The position numbers were made by a program, and so were the translations under genes. This document shows positions 1 through 5,331 of a stretch of DNA of 5,331 nt, one piece after another; position 1 is the stretch's first letter, and each line of letters opens with the position of its first letter. Location: contig DPZQ01000071.1 in NCBI GenBank assembly GCA_003536295.1, positions 1-5,331 of the forward strand, in the 5' to 3' direction. The DNA is from Rhodobacter sp. Lineage in GTDB: Bacteria; Pseudomonadota; Alphaproteobacteria; Rhodobacterales; Rhodobacteraceae. The notes below the pieces were generated by a model. The model saw only the letters and a list, made by a program, of their open reading frames with translations, made no database searches and was not told the DNA's origin.

Positions 1-234
1 GGTTGGGTATTAAGTTTTAAACGACATTTACGCCAACCAATAGGTAAAGATCTTTTCTTTTCGCCAAAGGCCCCGCCCGCTAATGCAAAAATTATAGCAT
101 TTCATGGAGATCCCAGGCCTTATAATTTGATCCAAAGAAACACTGTTTTTTGGGATAATCTGCCGCATCTCGGCAACGGACAGGTCAAATGGATGCACGA
201 TTACTGGGTTTCAAACGGCGGTAGGGTATTCTGA
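1..234 (+). CDS. C-terminal end of a probable glycosyltransferase-like protein (5' end outside window)
   Basis: An open frame enters from the left edge and runs 77 codons to a TGA at 232-234 with no start visible, so this is the tail of a longer gene. The readable peptide contains a hydrophobic beta-strand followed by FHGDPRP (fragment residues 34-40) and ends with VKWMHDYW (62-69) and a short Gly-rich tail. From memory, a strand followed by FHG(x)P(x)P and a late W-x-x-x-YW motif are typical of glycosyltransferase-like proteins of surface polysaccharide clusters in Rhodobacterales; that assignment is recalled, not searched. The gene is AT-richer (about 42% GC over 1-240 by hand count) than the genes to its right and uses many AT-ending codons, which is common for surface-polysaccharide genes and fits horizontal acquisition. 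It converges on galM. The reading frame is fairly secure; the function is tentative. Confidence 0.6.
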   Translation, partial: GWVLSFKRHLRQPIGKDLFFSPKAPPANAKIIAFHGDPRPYNLIQRNTVFWDNLPHLGNGQVKWMHDYWVSNGGRVF

Positions 235-320
235 ATTACATAACATTTTAAACTATATCGGCTCTTTATATTGCTTTAATAACTTTAGTAAGTACTTAAA
301 AATTTTCCCAGATGTAGCCA

Positions 321-1289
321 TCAATTTTTTGAAAACTGCCATTCCGTGATCTGATGATAGGCCACATCTGCGCGATATAAAATGCTAGGAAACGTGCTGT
401 GGTTGGGCGCGTCGGGCCAGGACTGCGCCTCAAACGCCAGAGCGCTATACGGCTTCTCAGTGTCGCGCGCATCATAGACTTGCATGCCTGTTTCGGTCGT
501 TGACATGCGCATTTTCACACCGCTTTGACCCGTTAGTTCTAACACAGGCCGCAGCACTTGTGCGGTTTGAGACAGGCAAAAATTCGTGTCAAACTCAGGG
601 GCGTGGGCAGAGACGGGGCGCGGGGTTCGAAAGTCATATTTTGTGCCGTTGGTCGGCACGATGTCGCCTGTGGGGGTCATATGTGCAGTGGTTGGCAAAA
701 AATTATCTGCGGCGATTTCTAATATGTGGCCCGCATAGCTGTCGGTCCCATCAAGGTTCCAATAGGAATGATTGGCAAAGTTAAAAAGTGTGGGCGCATC
801 ACTTTTAGCACTGATGGTAAGGCGCAGGCGCGCCTCGGGCAGCAGGGCAAAGGTTGCGGTGATCTGTCTGTTGCCCGGAAAGCCACCCTGCCCATCGGGC
901 ATCTCTAGGGTCAGGGTGGCGCGGTCAGGCTGCATATCTTGCAGGTGCCAAAGCTGTTGATAGCTGCCCGTTGCGCCCGAATGCAGGCAAATATTGGGGG
1001 TTTGGTTGGCCTCAAACATATGGGTTTTATCGCCAATTTGGGCCTTTGCGCCTGTGATACGGTTCACGACGGGGCCGATTATTGGGCCGTGATAGCGCAT
1101 CGTATCTAAATAGGGGCCAAGGCTGGCGGACCCTTGGGTCAGCGAATAGTCAAGTTCTCCAAAACGCAGGTCTTGCAAAATAGCCCCCCAGCAAAGCAGC
1201 TTGACCGACAGTGCTCCCGCCCGCAACGTCACACGTTCAACCGCGCGCCCATCGGGGAGATGACCAAAGATTTCAACTGATTGCTGCAT
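321..1289 (-). CDS. galM: Aldose 1-epimerase (mutarotase)
   Basis: This 322-residue cytoplasmic enzyme should interconvert the alpha and beta anomers of aldohexoses such as galactose and glucose, feeding the Leloir and related sugar pathways. The family signatures appear in order: NRI at 76-78, LHSG with His103 (usually LHGG), GFPGN at 136-140, NHSYWNL at 173-179 with the catalytic acid His174, DTNF at 234-237 contributing the substrate-binding Asp, and LAFEAQSWPDAPNH at 284-297 with the catalytic base Glu287. The end (FPSILYRADVAYHQITEWQF) is the typical last strand. Length is slightly below the roughly 345 residues of enterobacterial GalM, and nothing essential is missing. The start is supported by an AAGGGG stretch a few bases upstream. 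It begins 34 bp after the znuA stop on the same strand with no hairpin or promoter visible between them, so co-transcription with znuA is likely. Why a sugar epimerase should follow a zinc gene is unclear. Confidence 0.93.
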   Translation of the reverse strand: MQQSVEIFGHLPDGRAVERVTLRAGALSVKLLCWGAILQDLRFGELDYSLTQGSASLGPYLDTMRYHGPIIGPVVNRITGAKAQIGDKTHMFEANQTPNICLHSGATGSYQQLWHLQDMQPDRATLTLEMPDGQGGFPGNRQITATFALLPEARLRLTISAKSDAPTLFNFANHSYWNLDGTDSYAGHILEIAADNFLPTTAHMTPTGDIVPTNGTKYDFRTPRPVSAHAPEFDTNFCLSQTAQVLRPVLELTGQSGVKMRMSTTETGMQVYDARDTEKPYSALAFEAQSWPDAPNHSTFPSILYRADVAYHQITEWQFSKN

Positions 1290-1323
1290 GGCGACCCCTT
1301 ATTGTTGCCAAGCTTATCTGTGC

Positions 1324-2250
1324 TTACTCGGCGAGACAATCCCTAAGGGTTTGGGCGGTTTGGCGCATGAGGTTTTCGTAAAGATCAGGCATTGGTGCCA
1401 GGCCCAAACCTCCAGGATCAAGGGGAGCACCAATTTTCACCCCCGTCAGGTTGGCCAATTGCGCGCCAAGTTTTGGATCATGGCCGATTTCGGGAAAAAA
1501 GCAAACGACCTCTTGGTTTACAAAGGCTTTGTTAAGCTGAGCTACATGGGCGGCGCTGGGGCTTTGGGCGTCAATGGTGCTAACGGCATCGACCAAATTT
1601 AACCCATAGGCCTGCACTAAATATCCCAGTGCATCATGGCTGACAACAAAGCCTTTGTTCTTTATAGGCGCCAAAAGTTTGGCCATCTCCGCGTCTAACC
1701 GCACAAAGCGCACGGCCGCGGATTTGGCATTCGTCTGGTAAAAGGCACTATGTTGCGGGTCTTGGGTCGACAGGCGATCGGCAATGGTCTGCACCCATGT
1801 TTGAGCGTTTTTCAAGTCTAACCAAGCGTGCGGATCAATAGCATCTTGGGACAGTGCGGCATTGGCGGTTTCTGCATCTTCATGTGCGTCTTCATGGTCG
1901 TGCTCGTTATGCTCGGCTTGACGCAAATAAGTGCCTTGGCTTTGCAGCAGGGCCAAACTTTGTGTAGACTTATCATAGGTCGCGATTAAATCTTCCATCA
2001 AGGGCTGCATTTGGGGCCCGGTCCAAATGATCAGATCGCTTTGTGACAAAGCGCGGGCTTGCGAGGGGCGCAGCTGAAAAGAGTGGGGGTCCTGGCCTTT
2101 GTCCAGCATCAGCTCAACCTTCGCCTTATCGCCCACCACCAGTGTGACCAAGGAATAGATTGGGGCAATATCGGTTAAAATACGAGGCGCGTCGGCCTCG
2201 GCAGGGCCAACCAACAGTGCGGTGGCGATTACGGCGGTTAAGCGGTTCAT
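1324..2250 (-). CDS. znuA: Zinc ABC transporter, periplasmic zinc-binding protein
   Basis: A cluster A-I (metal-binding) solute-binding protein of 308 residues that captures Zn2+ in the periplasm and delivers it to ZnuB. An N-terminal signal peptide is visible: basic start (MNR), hydrophobic core 5-15, and a likely cleavage site after AEA at residue 19. The expected zinc ligands are all present: His56 (DPHSFQL), His141 (DPHAWLD), His205 (VSHDALGY) and an acidic residue at Asp278 (LDPGG). Cys250 and Cys305 match in position the disulfide pair known in E. coli ZnuA (252/306). Between the first two ligands lies a His/Asp/Glu-rich loop (residues 114-124, HNEHDHEDAHE), the mark of zinc- rather than manganese-specific members and a likely zinc-trapping arm. 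The gene is divergent from zur-znuCB and shares a control region holding two Zur-type operators. Its Shine-Dalgarno is weak (AAAGGG about 10 bases before the ATG). Function is secure from the motifs plus neighbours. Confidence 0.96.
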   Translation of the reverse strand: MNRLTAVIATALLVGPAEADAPRILTDIAPIYSLVTLVVGDKAKVELMLDKGQDPHSFQLRPSQARALSQSDLIIWTGPQMQPLMEDLIATYDKSTQSLALLQSQGTYLRQAEHNEHDHEDAHEDAETANAALSQDAIDPHAWLDLKNAQTWVQTIADRLSTQDPQHSAFYQTNAKSAAVRFVRLDAEMAKLLAPIKNKGFVVSHDALGYLVQAYGLNLVDAVSTIDAQSPSAAHVAQLNKAFVNQEVVCFFPEIGHDPKLGAQLANLTGVKIGAPLDPGGLGLAPMPDLYENLMRQTAQTLRDCLAE

Positions 2251-2286
2251 ATGGCGGAGCCCTTTTGCTTTTATGCTTGCTCTGCT

Positions 2287-2315
2287 TTGGCAAGGTCGTT
2301 ATGTTATGATATAAC
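2287..2315 (+). promoter_or_regulatory. Predicted sigma70-type promoter for zur-znuC-znuB
   Basis: TTGGCA (2287-2292, five of six matches to TTGACA) lies exactly 17 bp from TATAAC (2310-2315, five of six to TATAAT), an ideal spacing. Transcription would start near 2321-2323, about 16 bases before the zur ATG. The -10 element forms the right half of the first Zur-type operator, so bound repressor should exclude RNA polymerase. Prediction by eye only. A matching leftward promoter for znuA is less clear: TTGACA (complement of 2339-2344) and TATAAT (complement of 2328-2333) exist on that strand but are only 5 bp apart, so they cannot be paired with each other. Confidence 0.45.
2303..2315. promoter_or_regulatory. 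Zur operator, copy 1
   Basis: GTTATGATATAAC is an inverted repeat with perfect 5-bp arms (GTTAT and ATAAC) around a 3-bp centre. This AT-rich form matches the Zur boxes I recall from alphaproteobacteria. It overlaps the predicted -10 element of the zur promoter and sits between the divergent znuA and zur genes, where a zinc repressor site is expected. Its centre (2309) is 22 bp, about two helical turns, from the centre of copy 2. Confidence 0.75.
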
Positions 2316-2324
2316 CCTTTAAAT

Positions 2325-2337
2325 GTGATTATATAAC
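2325..2337. promoter_or_regulatory. Zur operator, copy 2, abutting the zur start codon
   Basis: GTGATTATATAAC has the same GTTAT-N3-ATAAC design with one arm mismatch (G at 2327). The symmetry extends outward one step further (ATGT at 2323-2326 against ACAT at 2337-2340 minus the last base), so the extended palindrome 2323-2339 includes the first two bases of the zur ATG. It lies downstream of the predicted transcription start of zur, where a bound repressor would act as a roadblock, and it would also lie within or near the upstream elements of a leftward znuA promoter. Confidence 0.65.
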
Positions 2338-2835
2338 ATGTCAAGCGCCCCAATGCCCGCCTTCCAAAATGCTTTTGAAAGCCATGATCACGCGCATTGC
2401 GCAGACGATGTGCTGGCGCGTGTGCGGGTTATTGTGCAAAAAAACAAGCTGCGCCTGACGCCTGTTCGCCAACGCACTTTGGAAATTCTGCTCGAGTCGC
2501 ACAAGGCTTTGGGGGCCTATGAGGTGCTTGAACGCCTTGCCGCCGAAGGGTTTGGGCATCAGCCGCCAGTCGCCTATCGCGCTTTGGATTATTTGGTCGA
2601 ACAGGGCCTTGCGCACCGCATTCGCCGCCTCAATGGCTTTGCAGCCTGTATGTATCCGGGAGCTGACCATGAGCCTGCATTTCTAATTTGTAAAAGCTGC
2701 GACAAGGTAGCCGAGACCAAAGGTTCGGCCTTTGATCCTGCGTTGAACCAAGCCGCGAAAACCCACGGTTTTCATATCGAGCGCAGCAATATCGAAGCGA
2801 TGGGCGAATGCGCCAGCTGCAAAGGTGTGCTATGA
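2338..2835 (+). CDS. zur: Zinc uptake regulator, Fur-family repressor
   Basis: A 165-residue Fur-family protein that should bind DNA when loaded with zinc and repress zinc-uptake genes. The N-terminal half is the winged helix: LTPVRQRTLEILL at 40-52 and the recognition region HQPPVAYRALDYLVEQGLAHRI at 74-95. The C-terminal half has the metal sites, and all ligands known from E. coli Zur have counterparts at matching or near-matching spacing: regulatory His93, Cys104, His111 and Glu126; structural Cys118/Cys121 and Cys158/Cys161. This, with the znu neighbours, favours Zur over Fur or Mur. The N-terminus has an extra His/Cys patch (SHDHAHC, 15-21). The start is uncertain: ATG 2338 is the earliest possible (a TGA lies in frame at 2326), while ATG 2353 (Met6) is an alternative; neither has a clear Shine-Dalgarno. 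The stop overlaps the znuC start (ATGA), indicating translational coupling, and the operators in front imply autoregulation. Confidence 0.94.
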   Translation: MSSAPMPAFQNAFESHDHAHCADDVLARVRVIVQKNKLRLTPVRQRTLEILLESHKALGAYEVLERLAAEGFGHQPPVAYRALDYLVEQGLAHRIRRLNGFAACMYPGADHEPAFLICKSCDKVAETKGSAFDPALNQAAKTHGFHIERSNIEAMGECASCKGVL

Positions 2836-3626
2836 GCGCGCTGATTTCTGCAGAAAATATCTGCTTGCGCTACGGCACGACTGAGGTGTTGCACGACATC
2901 AGCCTGAGCGTCGCCAGGTCTGAAATTCTAACCCTTCTTGGTCCAAATGGCTCGGGGAAATCCAGTCTGTTGCGGGCTTTGATCGGAATTTTGCCCCTGT
3001 CGCACGGTGCCATCCGGCGCGCGCCTGGCCTTAAAATTGGTTATGTGCCGCAAAAATTAACGATTGACCGGTCATTACCATTGATGGTTGGGCGGTTTTT
3101 GGCTTTGCCAAAACGCCAAACCCCACAAGATATTGCACAAGCTTTGCAGCGCGTGGGCTTGGAAAATATTGCAGCCTTACCCCTAGCGGGCCTTTCGGGA
3201 GGGCAGTTTCAGCGGGTACTTTTGGCGCGCGCTATCCTGTTGAAACCTGATCTTTTAATATTGGACGAGCCGACCCAAGGGTTAGACCAGCGCGGCGAAG
3301 CGAATTTTTACCACCTGATCGAAGAACTGCGAGCCCAAACGGGTATGGGCATTTTGATGGTCAGTCATGATTTGCACGTGGTAATGTCTGCCTCTGATCG
3401 CGTGATCTGCTTGAACGGGCACATCTGTTGCCAAGGTACGCCCTTGGTTGTGTCAAACGCGCCAGAATACCGCGCTTTGTTTGGGCTGGGTACCAAGGGC
3501 GCTTTTGCGCTTTATCAACACGATCACGATCATGAACATGATCATAATACCCCCCACGACCACGACCACAATCACGACCATGCGCATGGCGCAAAAGAAA
3601 TTAGTAAAGGTCCAAACAATGGATGA
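2832..3626 (+). CDS. znuC: Zinc ABC transporter, ATP-binding protein with His-rich tail
   Basis: The cytoplasmic ATPase of the zinc importer, 264 residues, which pairs with ZnuB. ABC motifs appear in order: Walker A GPNGSGKSS at 37-45, Q-loop Gln74 (VPQ), signature LSGGQ at 121-125, Walker B LLILDEP at 141-147, and H-loop His179 (SHDLH). The short 210-220-residue core followed by an extension is typical of ZnuC. Residues 230-252 form a strikingly His/Asp-rich tail with 11 histidines in 23 positions, mostly alternating H-D. E. coli ZnuC, as I recall, has a shorter His cluster in the same region, so the tail is a family trait made longer here and probably binds zinc on the cytoplasmic side. The chosen start, ATG 2832, overlaps the zur TGA by 4 bp and has AAAGG six bases upstream; an in-frame ATG at 2808 lies inside zur and adds eight unlikely residues. 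Confidence 0.96.
   Translation: MSALISAENICLRYGTTEVLHDISLSVARSEILTLLGPNGSGKSSLLRALIGILPLSHGAIRRAPGLKIGYVPQKLTIDRSLPLMVGRFLALPKRQTPQDIAQALQRVGLENIAALPLAGLSGGQFQRVLLARAILLKPDLLILDEPTQGLDQRGEANFYHLIEELRAQTGMGILMVSHDLHVVMSASDRVICLNGHICCQGTPLVVSNAPEYRALFGLGTKGAFALYQHDHDHEHDHNTPHDHDHNHDHAHGAKEISKGPNNG
3519..3587 (+). repeat. Low-complexity His-Asp codon repeat in znuC
   Basis: About 69 bp built largely from repeated CAC/CAT and GAC/GAT codons, interrupted once near the middle by an Asn-Thr-Pro segment. It encodes the His-rich tail of ZnuC (residues 230-252). The synonymous codons are mixed (CAC and CAT, GAC and GAT), so selection on the protein rather than recent slippage alone appears to maintain it, though such a tract can expand or contract in multiples of six bases. 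Confidence 0.8.
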
Positions 3627-4413
3627 TTTTTTGGTGCGCGCGGGCCTTGCAGGCGTGGGACTAGCCTTAGCGGCGGGGCCTTTGGGCAGCTTTGTCGTGT
3701 GGCGGCGCATGGCCTATTTTGGCGATGCAACAGCCCATGCGGCCATTTTAGGCGTTGCCTTGGCCTTGGCCTTGGATTTACCTATTGGTTTTGGCACTTT
3801 GTTCATCGGGATTTTGATGGCGGCCACGGTATCTACCTTGGCGGCGCGTGGCTGGGCGATGGATACGACTTTGGGTGTTTTGGCACATTCCGCTTTGGCC
3901 TTTGGTCTTGTGGCGGTTAGCTTTTTAAACGGTGTGAGGGTGGATCTGCAAGCCTATCTTTTTGGTGATATTTTGGCCGTTTCAAGAGCCGATCTGGCAA
4001 TGATTTGGCTGGGTGCTTTGGTGGTGATTGGGCTTTTGATCTGGCGTTGGTCGGGGCTTTTGATGTCGACCGTCAGTCCTGACTTGGCGCAAGCCTCGGG
4101 ATTTCGACCTGACTTTGAGCGCCTGATCCTGACCTTAGCCTTGGCGCTGACAGTGGCTTTGGCGCTTAAAATTGTGGGGGCGCTTTTGATCGCCGCGATG
4201 TTGATAACCCCTGCCGCCGCTGCGCGCAACTTAGCGCGCTCGCCCGAAGCAATGGCCCTTTGGGCGGCCGCTTTGGGGGCTTGTTCCACGCTATTTGGGC
4301 TTTGGCTGTCCTTACACTTTGACACGCCGGCAGGGCCGTCCATTGTAGCCGCCGCGGCGGTCATTTTCGCGTTATGTACCTTGATTGGGAAATCGTCTTT
4401 GGGGCGCGCCTAA
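3619..4413 (+). CDS. znuB: Zinc ABC transporter, inner-membrane permease
   Basis: The membrane channel of the zinc importer (ABC-3 metal permease family), 264 residues. It is almost entirely hydrophobic, with roughly seven to nine membrane segments (about 4-27, 38-52, 54-77, 84-104, 124-143, 168-202 as one or two, 210-231, 238-258). Family hallmarks include WRRMAYFGDATAHAAILG at 28-45, LAHSALAFGLV at 88-98, YLFGDILAV at 113-121, the metal-permease block KIVGALLIAAMLITPAAAA at 184-202, and FDTPAGPSI near the end. The chosen start, ATG 3619, overlaps the end of znuC by 8 bp and is preceded by AAAGG eight bases upstream. The longer frame opening at 3448 would read the ZnuC His tail in another frame as a Thr-rich run and is not credible. 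It is the last gene of the zur-znuCB operon; a T-run follows at 4421-4426, but I see no convincing hairpin. Confidence 0.96.
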   Translation: MDDFLVRAGLAGVGLALAAGPLGSFVVWRRMAYFGDATAHAAILGVALALALDLPIGFGTLFIGILMAATVSTLAARGWAMDTTLGVLAHSALAFGLVAVSFLNGVRVDLQAYLFGDILAVSRADLAMIWLGALVVIGLLIWRWSGLLMSTVSPDLAQASGFRPDFERLILTLALALTVALALKIVGALLIAAMLITPAAAARNLARSPEAMALWAAALGACSTLFGLWLSLHFDTPAGPSIVAAAAVIFALCTLIGKSSLGRA

Positions 4414-4430
4414 CCATTCCTTTTTTGTGA

Positions 4431-4451
4431 CAAATGAAAGCCAAATGAAAG
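4431..4451. repeat. Two direct copies of CAAATGAAAG, 11-bp period
   Basis: CAAATGAAAG occurs at 4431-4440 and again at 4442-4451, one base apart, giving a period of 11 bp or about one helical turn. The pair sits in the 127-bp spacer between znuB and the flavoprotein gene, about 90 bp before its start. Such phased repeats can be activator-binding sites, but chance or an AT-rich bend is also possible. No clear -35/-10 pair was found nearby. Confidence 0.35.
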
Positions 4452-4540
4452 AATGTCGTTTTCGGACGGCAAAGGTCGGGCTATCTTGCACAAGACGGCT
4501 ATTTTTCGTCATGAAGAGGCATTCGAGATAGGAGCCCCAA

Positions 4541-5331
4541 ATGAAAACGCATGTTAAAGCACTCGTGGTTGGTGGTGGTGCCGTTGGCACTGGTATTTGT
4601 TATCATCTGGCAAAAGCTGGATGGGACACGATGCTTGTTGAGCGCGACGAGCTGACCTCGGGGTCAACCTGGCACGCGGCGGGATTGTTGCCTTTGTTTA
4701 ACATGGGCTATGCCACCACGCATATTCACAAACATTCGGTCGATTTTTATAAAGGGCTTGAAGCGGAAACAGGTCTGAACCCGGGCTTTTATGTGGTGGG
4801 CAATTTGCGAATGGCGCAAACGGACGCGCGGATGGATGAATATATGCTTTATTCCTCGGTCGCAGAAACGGCCGATGTTTATCATGAATTCATGACCCCC
4901 GCACAGATCAAGGAACGTTGGCCCTTGGTGCGCACCAACGATCTTAAAGGCGCTATTTATCATCCGCAAGATGGCTATATTAACCCCGCCGACGTGACCC
5001 AAGCAATGGCCAAAGGTGCCCGCCAGTTTGGCGCAACCTTTGAGCGTAAAATCCAAGTGAATGGCTACCGCTGGACGGGCAGCGAGTGGATCGTGACCTG
5101 CGCACGTATGGTTGAACAGGGCGGAAATTTGATTGCCTCCGATGAGACATTTGAAATCCACGCCGAACATGTGGTCACGGCCACTGGCAACCACGCGCAG
5201 CGTACCGCGCGGCTGTTGGGGATTAAAATTCCCGCCATTCCCGTTGAACATCAATATATCGTCACCGAACCCGACCCCGCTTTGGTCGAATGGCGGAAAA
5301 CCAATGCAGAACATCCTGTTTTGCGCGACGC
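4541..5331 (+). CDS. FAD-dependent dehydrogenase, dimethylglycine/sarcosine dehydrogenase family (3' end outside window)
   Basis: The first 263 codons of a flavoprotein open to the right edge. It starts at ATG 4541 with AGGAG (4530-4534) six bases upstream; an earlier in-frame ATG at 4511 is closed by TAG. The N-terminus is an FAD-binding Rossmann fold: VVGGGAVGTGICYHLAKAGW at 9-28 with glycines 11, 13 and 16, and Glu34 (LVERDELTSGSTWHAAG) as the ribose-binding acid. STWHAAGL at 42-49 is the hallmark of the dimethylglycine/sarcosine dehydrogenase family; the histidine (His45) corresponds to the residue that carries covalent FAD in the mammalian enzymes. DGYINPADVTQAMAKGA (about 149-165) is the matching DAO-fold segment. 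Family members of this kind usually continue to about 800 residues with a GcvT-like folate-binding domain that takes the methyl group as a one-carbon unit; that part is not visible. The exact substrate (dimethylglycine, sarcosine or another methylated amine) cannot be decided here. No functional tie to zinc is evident. Confidence 0.9.
   Translation, partial: MKTHVKALVVGGGAVGTGICYHLAKAGWDTMLVERDELTSGSTWHAAGLLPLFNMGYATTHIHKHSVDFYKGLEAETGLNPGFYVVGNLRMAQTDARMDEYMLYSSVAETADVYHEFMTPAQIKERWPLVRTNDLKGAIYHPQDGYINPADVTQAMAKGARQFGATFERKIQVNGYRWTGSEWIVTCARMVEQGGNLIASDETFEIHAEHVVTATGNHAQRTARLLGIKIPAIPVEHQYIVTEPDPALVEWRKTNAEHPVLRD

Noticed and set aside
289..298. Perfect palindrome TAAGTACTTA followed by an A/T run in the galM-glycosyltransferase spacer, considered as a terminator
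   Set aside because: It has no loop and only 10 AT-rich bases, so no stable hairpin would form; likely chance in a very AT-rich spacer.
1288..1602. A 104-codon plus-strand frame opposite the 3' end of znuA
   Set aside because: It is antisense to the conserved C-terminus of ZnuA, with no family features of its own.
2808..2831. An earlier in-frame ATG for znuC at 2808
   Set aside because: It lies well inside zur and adds residues not seen in the family. ATG 2832 forms the usual ATGA overlap and has AAAGG in front.
3448..3618. An N-terminal extension of ZnuB of 57 residues starting at ATG 3448
   Set aside because: It reads the ZnuC His-tail repeat in another frame, giving an Ile/Thr low-complexity run. 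ATG 3619 has a proper Shine-Dalgarno and gives the usual ZnuB length.
3954..4364. A 136-codon minus-strand frame opposite znuB
   Set aside because: It is an Ala/Ser/Lys-rich shadow of the GC-rich membrane-protein gene, with no recognisable motif.
4403..4426. GGCGCGCC then a T-run after znuB, considered as an intrinsic terminator
   Set aside because: The GC palindrome has no loop, lies partly in the znuB coding end, and is separated from the T-run by ten bases.
4494..4510. GACG...CGTC inverted repeat before the flavoprotein gene
   Set aside because: A four-base stem with a nine-base loop is too weak to support a regulatory or terminator call.
4664..5314. A 216-codon open frame on the minus strand
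   Set aside because: It lies wholly antisense to the flavoprotein gene, whose plus-strand frame has strong FAD-binding motifs and a good ribosome binding site. The antisense peptide has no recognisable family features.

Overview
The window looks like chromosomal DNA from a marine alphaproteobacterium of the Rhodobacterales (Roseobacter-type). I infer this from the protein style (Zur, the ZnuABC components and a sarcosine/dimethylglycine dehydrogenase-type flavoprotein that resemble Roseobacter proteins), from compact operons with overlapping starts, and from moderate GC in most of the window. No database search was possible, so the lineage is an inference.

Layout. Positions 1-234 hold the 3' end of an AT-richer gene read rightward, probably a glycosyltransferase-like protein. 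A spacer of about 86 bp (roughly 22% GC over 241-300 by hand count) separates it from a convergent leftward pair: galM (aldose 1-epimerase, 321-1289) and, 34 bp upstream of it, znuA (periplasmic zinc-binding protein, 1324-2250). An 87-bp divergent control region (2251-2337) follows. Rightward from it run zur (2338-2835), znuC (2832-3626) and znuB (3619-4413), whose coding ends overlap by 4 and 8 bp. After a 127-bp spacer, a new rightward gene starts at 4541 and runs off the right edge. It encodes a large flavoprotein of the dimethylglycine/sarcosine dehydrogenase family, and only its FAD-binding half is visible.

How the genes work together. znuA, znuC and znuB form a complete high-affinity zinc ABC importer: ZnuA captures Zn2+ in the periplasm, ZnuB is the membrane channel and ZnuC the ATPase. 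zur encodes the zinc-sensing Fur-family repressor. Two 13-bp inverted repeats of the form GTTAT-N3-ATAAC lie 22 bp apart in the divergent region, one overlapping a good promoter and the other abutting the zur start codon. A single control region could therefore repress znuA(-galM) leftward and zur-znuCB rightward when zinc is plentiful, giving a self-limiting circuit. Both ZnuA (central loop) and ZnuC (C-terminal tail) carry histidine-rich segments.

The core is a recognisable, well-known type of locus. The most noteworthy points are the paired operators with one touching the zur start, the long His-rich tail on the ATPase, and galM placed behind znuA. I saw no evidence of an undescribed system, mobile element, CRISPR array or RNA gene.
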